Source: SZUA-368 sp028533045 | GTDB taxonomy: Bacteria; Spirochaetota; Spirochaetia; DSM-2461 | Assembly (NCBI GenBank): GCA_050031985.1 | Contig: JBNAIG010000018.1 | Coordinates: 1-64,000 of the forward strand | DNA length: 64,000 nucleotides | Reading direction: 5' to 3' | In this document: positions 1-7,324 of the stretch, piece after piece | Numbering within the stretch: the first letter of the stretch is position 1 | Layout: every line of letters begins with the position of its first letter | The notes under the pieces: generated by a model | Database searches by the model: none | What the model was told of the DNA's origin: nothing | The model's input: the letters and a program-made list of their open reading frames with translations, nothing else | Translations under genes and position numbers: made by a program

Positions 1-13
1 CGATTCCTTTTAG

Positions 14-349
14 AAACCAATCTCCCGAGAAGCATTACTGGCTTCTTCAGGCATTACATTTACTCAATCTCAGCATGGTGCTTTAAATCTCTTTTTAAAG
101 AGAAGCTCTTATTGGTATAAACTCGAAATTCGGCCTAATTATTCAGAGGCAAGGCAGAAGTTTGCTGCTATTTTAAATGCTGCGTTGAATGAAGAAGTCA
201 TTATTGCCCGAAAAGACGGGAGTAAATTTAAAATAGTTCCCGTAACAGATAATAAGTCGGAATCGCTTTTTAATGTAGGGGGGATAGATACTAATATTAA
301 AACTGAAGAGATCATTAATGTCATTCGTGAAAGCCGTGAATCCTTGTGA
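14..349 (+). pseudogene. Start-less Phd/RelB-type antitoxin remnant
   Basis: An open frame runs from just after a TAG (11-13) to TGA (347-349). From about base 122 it reads like a type II antitoxin N-terminus: LEIRPNYSEARQKFAAILN, then EEVIIARKDGSKFKIVPV. This is the usual layout of prevent-host-death/YefM-like antitoxins that bind DNA through the N-terminal half. There is no ATG, GTG or TTG where such proteins normally begin; the codon is CTC. The preceding 36 codons do not resemble the family. No toxin gene follows: the next gene is on the other strand, tail to tail with no gap. I read it as a broken or recombined antitoxin. It could be functional only if an unusual start is used. Confidence 0.5.
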
Positions 350-1729
350 TTATAGCAATTCTCCTAAATAATTATTAAGCTTTTCAACTTCAAAGAGAGG
401 AAGACCAATCAGTTTACTTTTTAACTGTACGGACGTTTCAGTTGATGACAGTTTATGACTCACTTCTGAAACTCGTTTTTCCCGTTTCATCAAGTCAAAC
501 TTAATCACATACTCCGGTTTTTTTTGTTCGATATAGTTCCACAGTGATTTGATTTTTCCCGTTTTACCAGCTTTAACTTCGATCGGTAAGATATTTCCGG
601 CATAGGAGTAAATAAAATCAATTTCTGCAGCCCCTTTCTTTTTGTTATTAAGCCAATAATACAATTCATTAAGGTTTTTCTGAGGTTCAAGGAATTTGAG
701 ATGCTGTGCTATGAACTGTTCTGCCATATTTCCTTTTGTTAATAATTTTTCCGAGGATAGGGAAAAAATATCTGACCATCGTGTTTCATGAAGGGCGTTA
801 TAGAGTCCGATATCTAGAAAATACAGTTTCATTGTAGAGTGGTCTTTTCCGGCGGAAAGGGGTAATCCATGGCAATAATTGAAATTAGTTTTCGTTATGA
901 CTCCCGCTTTAGCTAGTAAGTCAATGGCCTTTTTAATATTGTTAGAATGTGTCTTTGCTATATCGGAAAAGATAACTTTATTTCCCAAATTGGCTGCCGT
1001 ATACTCAAATACTTCTGTTACCCGTAAATTTTCAGTTTTCGTCGTATATTTGGGAATATCATCTTTATAGGTTTCCAATATTGAGTTGTGTATCGCCCGG
1101 ATATCTGCTTCACTACCTCCGTTGATCCAGCAATGGACAGCTTCCGGCATACCTCCGGTGTAATAGTACTCTTTAAGGAGGGTTTCGCCATGAACAAGCC
1201 AGGTTTCGTCGCTTTGGTCATGAATGTTTTTTTCTTTTAACTGATTAAGGAAAATTGCCTCATCTTTTGCCATGAGGAATTCAGTAAAAGTCATAGGGCC
1301 TAGTTGAAAGTACTCTACCCTTCCAACAGGCATGGAGAAGCGTTCTGCTTCCATTGTTACTTCAAGTAAAGAACCGGCAGCGATTACTCTTAGATCGGGT
1401 CTGTGTTCATAAAAGTATCTAAGTCTATTTATTACTTTTGGTTGAAGTTGTACTTCATCAAAGAATATGAGTGATTCTTGGGTTATTTTTTTTTGTGTCT
1501 GCAGTTCTATTTCCTGTAGAACTTTTTCCATCGTAAATGTAGTATCATTTTCTATTTGCTTTAATTTAGTTGTCTCAAAATTCAGTTCTATCAGATTGAT
1601 TTGATTCTGCTCACAAAAGATACGTACTAAAGTAGATTTCCCAACTTGTCGAGCGCCGCGTATTATTAATGGTTTCGAATTATCTTTGTTGTACCAACTC
1701 TGTAGATAATCAATTGCTATACGTTTCAT
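350..1729 (-). CDS. AAA-family ATPase with DUF4143 domain
   Basis: A 459-residue protein of the AAA_14/DUF4143 family. The N-terminal P-loop GARQVGKSTLV (about residues 24-34) and a Walker B-like stretch LIFFDEVQ mark the ATPase. The C-terminal third has the DUF4143 nuclease-like core, with GAAEIDF followed by ILPIEVKAG, the E-D-ExK-type arrangement seen in restriction-like folds. Family members are widespread, often strain-variable and of unknown role, and are sometimes near toxin-antitoxin genes as here. The frame extends 9 codons further to a TTG at 1756, but ATG at 1729 (MKRIAIDYL) matches the usual family start. No clear ribosome binding site is visible for either. Confidence 0.85.
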   Translation of the reverse strand: MKRIAIDYLQSWYNKDNSKPLIIRGARQVGKSTLVRIFCEQNQINLIELNFETTKLKQIENDTTFTMEKVLQEIELQTQKKITQESLIFFDEVQLQPKVINRLRYFYEHRPDLRVIAAGSLLEVTMEAERFSMPVGRVEYFQLGPMTFTEFLMAKDEAIFLNQLKEKNIHDQSDETWLVHGETLLKEYYYTGGMPEAVHCWINGGSEADIRAIHNSILETYKDDIPKYTTKTENLRVTEVFEYTAANLGNKVIFSDIAKTHSNNIKKAIDLLAKAGVITKTNFNYCHGLPLSAGKDHSTMKLYFLDIGLYNALHETRWSDIFSLSSEKLLTKGNMAEQFIAQHLKFLEPQKNLNELYYWLNNKKKGAAEIDFIYSYAGNILPIEVKAGKTGKIKSLWNYIEQKKPEYVIKFDLMKREKRVSEVSHKLSSTETSVQLKSKLIGLPLFEVEKLNNYLGELL

Positions 1730-1807
1730 ATTAATAGAATAGTAGTAAAAATCCAAAACAGCAAGCTGTTCTGGATAAAAAGAACCAAAATAGGGGGCTG
1801 ATATGGA

Positions 1808-2407
1808 TTAATTTAACTGAAACCGTATCGGATACCTAAACCTCACCGCCACGGGCGTCCCATTCGCCTCTGCCGGGGTACATTGCAGTCCTTCCAGCGC
1901 CTTTACCGCCGCTTCGGCAAATCCGTATCCCGGGTCTTTTAGCACCACGACCTTACGTACAAGTCCGGTCTGGTCTATATACAATTCTACATAAACTACG
2001 GCCTCTTTTTTCTGACGCAACGCCATAGCCGGGTATTCTATACGATCCAGTACCTCATCGGTGGGGATGCGAGGGACTTGGGAAATTTTATGTTGGGGGA
2101 GGTAGTCCGGCTCCCGGTAGGGGGCGGCGTCTTTTACTTCTATGACCTCTTCTTCGATTTCGATGATGGACTCCGATGAATTGGGCTGTTCGCTTACTTC
2201 AACAACTTCCTCTTTTTTTTGTTCCGGCGGGGGAGGAGGAACGTACTCCTGAAAATCGACCAGTTTGATGATGGACGCTTCCGGGGCGGCGGTTTGGGCC
2301 TGAGTTGTCACGGTATAACGGAAGTAAAGGATGACGATGAGGTGGGCCAGGGCGGCTAAACTAAAGAGGCTGTAGCGGATGAGGCGCATTTTTCCCCGGG
2401 CAGTCAT
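1808..2407 (-). CDS. tonB: TonB family energy transducer
   Basis: A 199-residue protein with a single N-terminal membrane anchor (about residues 10-30), a periplasmic Pro/Glu/Lys-rich linker (VPPPPPEQKKEEVVEV) and a C-terminal TonB domain (YPAMALRQKKEAVVYVELYI). It should span the periplasm and pass proton-motive energy from ExbB/ExbD to the outer-membrane receptor encoded at the head of the same operon. It is last in the operon and starts on the last base of the preceding exbD stop. The linker is short and acidic, so the reach across the periplasm is modest. Confidence 0.9.
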   Translation of the reverse strand: MTARGKMRLIRYSLFSLAALAHLIVILYFRYTVTTQAQTAAPEASIIKLVDFQEYVPPPPPEQKKEEVVEVSEQPNSSESIIEIEEEVIEVKDAAPYREPDYLPQHKISQVPRIPTDEVLDRIEYPAMALRQKKEAVVYVELYIDQTGLVRKVVVLKDPGYGFAEAAVKALEGLQCTPAEANGTPVAVRFRYPIRFQLN

Positions 2408-2808
2408 TAGAGATCCTCCTTAACGACGAACCCCACGGCGCGGTGCTGTAGGGTTTGGAGGATTTGGGTGATTCCGTCTATGTAGCGGTAGGGGGTGTTC
2501 CGGTCGGCGAGGAGTTGGATGCGGATGGTGGGCTCTTCAGCGATGGATTGGGCAATGAGCATTTCCAGGCTTTCCCTGTCGAGGGCTTGACCTTCCACTG
2601 TGACGGCTCCCTCTTTGCTAATCCAGATTTCCAGTTCCTTGTCCGCATCGGTTATCTCGACCTTTTGGGCTTCGGGATAGTCTATTTTTTCCTCCTTACG
2701 GTAGTTGATAAGAGAGAGGAGCATGATAAAGATGAGGAGGAGGAAGCCGATGTCCGACATGGCCGAGAGGGGCGCGGCGGGCGGTCTTCGTTTGGACTTA
2801 AGTTCCAT
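2407..2808 (-). CDS. exbD: ExbD/TolR family protein (second copy)
   Basis: A 133-residue inner-membrane protein with one N-terminal transmembrane helix containing the hallmark aspartate (MSDIGFLLLIFIMLL), followed by a periplasmic ExbD domain. It should form the proton-conducting stator with ExbB that powers TonB. It shares its first base with the stop of the upstream exbD and its last with tonB, so translation is probably coupled. Two adjacent, divergent ExbD proteins occur in several TonB clusters and probably form a heteromer. Confidence 0.9.
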   Translation of the reverse strand: MELKSKRRPPAAPLSAMSDIGFLLLIFIMLLSLINYRKEEKIDYPEAQKVEITDADKELEIWISKEGAVTVEGQALDRESLEMLIAQSIAEEPTIRIQLLADRNTPYRYIDGITQILQTLQHRAVGFVVKEDL

Positions 2809-3227
2809 CAGGAGTTTCCCCCTGAGTTGCCCGATGCCATGGAGAAGGAGAAGTTTTCCACTTTCCGGTCCCGTATGATGTGCAGGGTGTCCACGAATCG
2901 TTGGTAGGGAACGTCTGGATCGAGGGAGAGGAAGACTGTCAGGTTGGGATGGACTTGGAGGTTTTCGGCGATCAGTTCATCCAGGGCTTCCTGGGAGAGA
3001 GGTTCTTGAAGGTAAAGTAGATCGCCCCTGGAGTTTAAACTCAGTCTTAGAAGATCTTGGCTCTGGACGACGCGCGGTTTATCCTGTGAGGGGAGGTTGA
3101 TGAGGAAGCCCTTGTTGGTGTTGAATCCGGCGATGACCAGGAAGTAGATGATGAGGAGGAAGCTCAGGTCATTCAGGGCGCCCATGGGATCGTCCGCCCG
3201 GTGGGTGAAGAACTTTTTTAGCTTCAC
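2808..3227 (-). CDS. exbD: ExbD/TolR family protein (first copy)
   Basis: A 139-residue ExbD homologue: a cytoplasmic basic stretch, a transmembrane helix with the conserved Asp (LNDLSFLLIIYFLVIAGF), then a periplasmic domain ending in a Ser/Gly/Asn tail. It overlaps the exbB stop by 4 nt and the next exbD by 1 nt. It differs enough from the second copy that a recent duplication is unlikely. Confidence 0.9.
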   Translation of the reverse strand: MKLKKFFTHRADDPMGALNDLSFLLIIYFLVIAGFNTNKGFLINLPSQDKPRVVQSQDLLRLSLNSRGDLLYLQEPLSQEALDELIAENLQVHPNLTVFLSLDPDVPYQRFVDTLHIIRDRKVENFSFSMASGNSGGNS

Positions 3228-3874
3228 CCTTTGTTCTCCTGCGGAGTCTCACCGATGGAAAGCTGGGCTATCATGTCGCTGGCGGTTTTTGTAATGTCTG
3301 CGGCGAAGGTGTCTACCCAGTGGGCCAGGATGTTGTAACCTACCAGGGCGACGATGGCGATGATGAGGCCGAAGACGGTGGTCATGAGGGCTTCGTATAT
3401 ACCGTTCGCCACGAGCTGGGCGTTCACGTCGGAGGCTTCGGCGATGGAACGGAAGGCGCCTATCATCCCCGATACGGTTCCCAGGAATCCGGTGAGCGGG
3501 GCGATGGAGGCTAGGGCGGAGAGGAAGTTGAACCCGTTCTCCAGCTGGCGGATTTGCTCCTGTCCTTCCGCTTCCAGGGCTTTTTCCATGCGGTGCTCCC
3601 CGTAGGGGGCGTACTTGAGGATGGCACGGAGGATGCGGCCGGAAACATTGCGCGGTTTGAGCCCGTTCAGGTAGGTTTCGGCGGCCGGAGTGTTACCCGA
3701 TTCGATGTGCGCCATGACTTCCTTGCTGACTTCTTCGGTCTTTAAGTCGTGAATGAGGATGTAAAGAACGCGCTCTATAATCAGTCCCAATGTGCAAATG
3801 GAAAAGACGAGAAGGGGCCACATAAATAGGCCACCCATCTGAAAAAGGCGAATGAGAGTTCCCTGTTCTGTCAT
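3224..3874 (-). CDS. exbB: MotA/TolQ/ExbB proton channel family protein
   Basis: A 216-residue inner-membrane protein with three predicted helices: residues about 14-36, 110-140 and 160-185. The family core is visible as LSALASIAPLTGFLGTVSGMIGAF. It forms the pentameric proton channel that surrounds ExbD and energises TonB. It overlaps the upstream lipoprotein gene by 4 nt, which places that lipoprotein firmly inside the TonB operon. Confidence 0.92.
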   Translation of the reverse strand: MTEQGTLIRLFQMGGLFMWPLLVFSICTLGLIIERVLYILIHDLKTEEVSKEVMAHIESGNTPAAETYLNGLKPRNVSGRILRAILKYAPYGEHRMEKALEAEGQEQIRQLENGFNFLSALASIAPLTGFLGTVSGMIGAFRSIAEASDVNAQLVANGIYEALMTTVFGLIIAIVALVGYNILAHWVDTFAADITKTASDMIAQLSIGETPQENKG

Positions 3875-4668
3875 TTTTTTCTCCTAATGATAATTTTCGT
3901 TGAGGGTAGGGCTTTTGTCCATAGTTCGGACCAGTTCAAGGCCAGGAGGAAGAGGTTCCGTCCTTCCCGGTAATCCCGGTAGAGGGTCCCCGAATCGCGT
4001 ACGGGAATGAGTTCTTCGGAGATGTGTTTTTTGCTGTAGAGGGTGTCCCAGTTTACCTGTTCCCCCCAGAGGTAGCGCTCTTCTTTGCTAAGCTGACTTT
4101 GGGGCTCTGGGAAGGTGGGGGAGAAGCCGTAGGCTTCGGGGAAGAGGAGTTGCTCCAGGGCTATGAAGTTTGCCGCCGTGGCGGGGACTGGCGGTATCTC
4201 TTCCGTGGGGAGGAGGTCTTGTGCAAAGGCGGCGGCCGATTTTATGCGTGTCCAGCGGCGGCTTATTTGGTCCCGGGAGCGGTCACCGTAGTATTTGGTT
4301 TCTTTATAGCGGATCTGGGCGGCGATAACGCTGTCGACGACCGGTTCTTCCAGGACTGTGAGGCGCCATGAATCGTCGGTTTGAATCAGTTTTACGCTCC
4401 CTGTTAAGGAAAAAGAGGCTTCGGTCCAGCCCTTTTCCCAGTTTTCGAACCACTCCAGGGAGTCGGTATAGAAGGTCCAGCTGTCGTCGGGCTCTTGATA
4501 GGCTTCGCCGAGGATGACCGCTTTGTTGGAGAAGGGGAGAGTCAGCTCAGCTTCATTTTCCCCTGTTATAGTCAGTGTCAGGGAATCAGTTTTGGCCTTT
4601 TTTTCTCCCGTGGATGAACAGGAGTAAAGGAGCAGGGCGGTTAAAATCAGTATAAAGTATTTTTTCAT
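3871..4668 (-). CDS. Lipoprotein of unknown function in TonB operon
   Basis: A 265-residue protein with a signal peptide and lipobox (LLLYSCSS, Cys at about residue 16), so it is probably membrane-anchored. The mature part has no motif I recognise; it is rich in Trp, Glu and Leu and ends with a basic tail (IIIRRKK). It lies 8 nt after the receptor gene and overlaps exbB by 4 nt, so it is translated as part of the TonB system. A role as receptor-associated surface or periplasmic partner is inference from position only. Confidence 0.75.
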   Translation of the reverse strand: MKKYFILILTALLLYSCSSTGEKKAKTDSLTLTITGENEAELTLPFSNKAVILGEAYQEPDDSWTFYTDSLEWFENWEKGWTEASFSLTGSVKLIQTDDSWRLTVLEEPVVDSVIAAQIRYKETKYYGDRSRDQISRRWTRIKSAAAFAQDLLPTEEIPPVPATAANFIALEQLLFPEAYGFSPTFPEPQSQLSKEERYLWGEQVNWDTLYSKKHISEELIPVRDSGTLYRDYREGRNLFLLALNWSELWTKALPSTKIIIRRKK

Positions 4669-4676
4669 GGTTTCTC

Positions 4677-7184
4677 CTAGTAGCTCACCTTGAATCCGAA
4701 GGAGGGGACCGGCACGCCCAGGCTAAAGTCGGCCGAGGTGTCCTGATCTTCCTCTCCCGTGTTGGAGTTGAAGCTGGTGTTGGTGGATGGTTCGTAAAGG
4801 TTGACGAAGATGTCTTCGATGGCGAAGTACCATTCGGTATAGATTTTTTTGTTATGACCGTAACGGCCGTAGGAGATGCGCAGGTCTACCGGGACGGATA
4901 TGCCGTCTCGCAGGGAGTCGGAGTAGTAGGAGGAACGGGCGTACTGCTCTATGATGGTGCCGTCCAGGTCGGCGGGGTAAACGGTGATGTCTCCTACTTC
5001 ATCCCGGGGAGCGCCGGTGGCAAGAGAACCCATGACGGAGAAGGTCCAGCCGGGGCTAAAGTGCCAGTTTCCCACCAGATTGAGGCTGTGGTAGCGGTGG
5101 TAGTAGGGGAAATACCACTGGTCGAGGGGCTCCCCGTAGCTTACGGCGCTGTCTTCGTCGCTTGTGCCGGTGTTGGAGGGGTTGTAGTAGCGGGCATAGA
5201 TGAGGGAGTAGGAGAGGTAGCCGTCCCATTTGCCGCCGTTTTTCTTCTGAATCATCATGTCGAATCCCACCACGTGGCCTTTACCGTCGTTATTGTAGTA
5301 GAGTTCCGATTCGTCGTCCCCGTCCAGGTCGTCCGAGGTTAGGACGAGTCGGTTAAGATAGTATTTGTAGTAGGTTTCGGCGGTGAATTTCCAGCCCTTG
5401 TCCCAAAGCATTTCGGTGCCTACGATGCTAAAAAGGGCCTGGTCCGGGGTGACTTCCCAGTCGTCTATGCCGTAATCCTTCTCGAGGAATTCCGTGGTGA
5501 GGGAGAAGTAGGAGAAGAGGCCCGAGCCCATGGTAAAGCTTAGGTCATCCGCCCCCAGCCAGTGTTTTTCCGTATTGAAGGTGACCGTGGCGTGGGGGTT
5601 GACGGCGGGGACCATGTCCATGGAAAACTCATCGTTCCAGATGCGGTAGTGTTCGGCTCGGAGACCCAGTTCGCTCTCTACGGGAGATTGGTCGTCCCCT
5701 TTTTCCCAAATGAAAAAGGCCGCCGGGTTCCAGGAGTAGTTGCCGTCCACGTCGGTGGAGAAGTTCATCTTTTCCAGGCTAAAGGAACCGTCCTCCTCTT
5801 CTACGGTCACGTAAAGGGAGTAATCCCCCTCCTGGGAGGTCCGTTTGATCACCTGTTCCGTCCCGAAGACTAGAACATCGTCGTTTTTAAGGAGTTTTTC
5901 GGCGGTGATCTTAATTTGGCCCTGGCGCAGGTCCGTGTGGTCTTCCCCTTCCGAGTCGAGACCGTCCAGGCTGTAGGTATCCCCATCGGTCAGGCCGTAG
6001 AGGGCGCCGTACCGGTCTATGAATTCTTCGCTATAGGCCGATTCGCCCGAGTCGGAGAGCTCAAAAATCATATCCATGAAGTTCCAGTTGACTCCGGCCA
6101 GGACGTCTATGAAGAGGAAATCCGTGGGAGACCACTCCATTCCTCCCGCTAAAAAGGCGTCTATGTAGTCGTAGTCAAAGAGGACCTCCGACGTGAAGTC
6201 CTCATCTTCATCGCTTGTTGTCGTTTCTACGCCCACTCCATCGGTTCCCAGGAAGCCGTTCAGGTAAAAGTCGGCCTTGTCTCCCGGGCTGTACTGCCAT
6301 TTCCCGTAGAGGTCACGGATGTAGGGGACAGTGGTCATGTCCTCCATATCTTCCGGGAAGATGAGCTTAAGCGTTTCCAGGTAGGTGACTTTGCCCCCCA
6401 GGAAGAGGCCCGATTTTTTTCCGAGGGGCGTTTGCAGGAAGAGGTCGGTGGAGGTGGTGGAGAGGGAGCCGTCAATGCGGAGTTCCGGTTCGTCGGGAGT
6501 TTTAGTGGTGACTTCCAGGATGCCCGAGAGGGCCCGGCCGTAGCGGGCGGAGTAGATGCCGTGGGAGAGTTTGGCCGACTCGGTCATATTGGGATTGAAG
6601 ATGGAGTAGGCCCCGCCCCAGTGGTAGGGGTAGGTGACGTAGAAGCCGTCCAGGGCGGCGGCCATCTCTTCCGGGTAGCCTCCCCGAATGGAAGGTTGGG
6701 CGTCCCAGCCGCCGGTGTAGATGACGCCGGGGAGGGTTTTTATGGTGGACATTACGTCTTCCACCATCCCGATGTTGGCGGTTGTCTCCATCTCCTCCTG
6801 GTTCATAACGACGGAAATCCCCGATTCCTCTTCCTTTTCGCCCGGGGCGGTCCGTTCAACCACCAGCTCTTCCCCTTCAATGATGCCCGCGAGAACCATG
6901 GCTATTTCCAGGGAGGATTCTGCTTCGGCCAGGGGGAGGCGTACCGATTCGTATCCGGGATAGCTTACGAGGAGAACCAGGCGCCGGGCGTTATCCGGGA
7001 GGGGGAGAGTTAGTGAACCGGTGGAGTCGGCATAATAGATGGTCTCTTCTCCGGCCAGGGCGACCATGGCGCCTTCGAGGGGAAAGTCCAGGTCCCGGTC
7101 TATAATAGAGAGGTTTAATTCTCCCGCTGTGAGCAAGAAGGCCGTTAGGGAAAAAAGAGTAAAAAACAGGGTCCTGATCTTCAT
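4677..7184 (-). CDS. TonB-dependent outer-membrane receptor
   Basis: An 835-residue receptor. It has a signal peptide (to about residue 20), then a carboxypeptidase-regulatory-like beta-sandwich (about 22-100). The plug domain (about 125-235) carries PSIRGGYPEEMAAALDGFYV and YSARYGRALSGILEV. A long beta-barrel ends in an aromatic residue (GFKVSY), as outer-membrane barrels usually do. EELVVER just before the plug may act as a TonB box. The substrate cannot be read from sequence; no haem or siderophore gene is near. It heads the operon with lipoprotein, exbB, two exbD and tonB. A purine-rich AGAGGA precedes the start. Confidence 0.92.
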   Translation of the reverse strand: MKIRTLFFTLFSLTAFLLTAGELNLSIIDRDLDFPLEGAMVALAGEETIYYADSTGSLTLPLPDNARRLVLLVSYPGYESVRLPLAEAESSLEIAMVLAGIIEGEELVVERTAPGEKEEESGISVVMNQEEMETTANIGMVEDVMSTIKTLPGVIYTGGWDAQPSIRGGYPEEMAAALDGFYVTYPYHWGGAYSIFNPNMTESAKLSHGIYSARYGRALSGILEVTTKTPDEPELRIDGSLSTTSTDLFLQTPLGKKSGLFLGGKVTYLETLKLIFPEDMEDMTTVPYIRDLYGKWQYSPGDKADFYLNGFLGTDGVGVETTTSDEDEDFTSEVLFDYDYIDAFLAGGMEWSPTDFLFIDVLAGVNWNFMDMIFELSDSGESAYSEEFIDRYGALYGLTDGDTYSLDGLDSEGEDHTDLRQGQIKITAEKLLKNDDVLVFGTEQVIKRTSQEGDYSLYVTVEEEDGSFSLEKMNFSTDVDGNYSWNPAAFFIWEKGDDQSPVESELGLRAEHYRIWNDEFSMDMVPAVNPHATVTFNTEKHWLGADDLSFTMGSGLFSYFSLTTEFLEKDYGIDDWEVTPDQALFSIVGTEMLWDKGWKFTAETYYKYYLNRLVLTSDDLDGDDESELYYNNDGKGHVVGFDMMIQKKNGGKWDGYLSYSLIYARYYNPSNTGTSDEDSAVSYGEPLDQWYFPYYHRYHSLNLVGNWHFSPGWTFSVMGSLATGAPRDEVGDITVYPADLDGTIIEQYARSSYYSDSLRDGISVPVDLRISYGRYGHNKKIYTEWYFAIEDIFVNLYEPSTNTSFNSNTGEEDQDTSADFSLGVPVPSFGFKVSY

Positions 7185-7239
7185 GGAACTATCCTCTAGG
7201 GGTATTATTAATAAGTTTAACAGAGAAAAATCAAAAATA

Positions 7240-7257
7240 TGTCACTAAAATATGACA
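7240..7257. promoter_or_regulatory. Inverted repeat TGTCA-N8-TGACA
   Basis: A 5-8-5 inverted repeat lies in the 140-bp spacer between the TonB-receptor operon and the divergent chemoreceptor gene, about 55 bp upstream of the receptor start. Size and spacing suit a dimeric regulator. No matching copy was noticed elsewhere in the window, so this is a weak candidate operator. Confidence 0.3.
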
Positions 7258-7266
7258 AAAAGGACA

Positions 7267-7292
7267 CAAAAGCAGTTGTTTATGACCGATAA
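7267..7292 (+). promoter_or_regulatory. Candidate sigma-28 (flagellar) promoter
   Basis: CAAA, 14 bases, then ACCGATAA, which matches 7 of 8 positions of the sigma-28 -10 element GCCGATAA. The -35 element is weaker than TAAA. It lies 32 bp upstream of a chemoreceptor start, the class of gene usually driven by this sigma factor. Confidence 0.5.
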
Positions 7293-7324
7293 TATAATAT
7301 GAAGTTTCATGGAAGGAAGGTCTC

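Noticed and set aside
1..121. An integron attC site or mobile cassette boundary at the left edge was considered because of the start-less antitoxin.
   Set aside because: No inverted core sites or integrase are visible in this short stretch.
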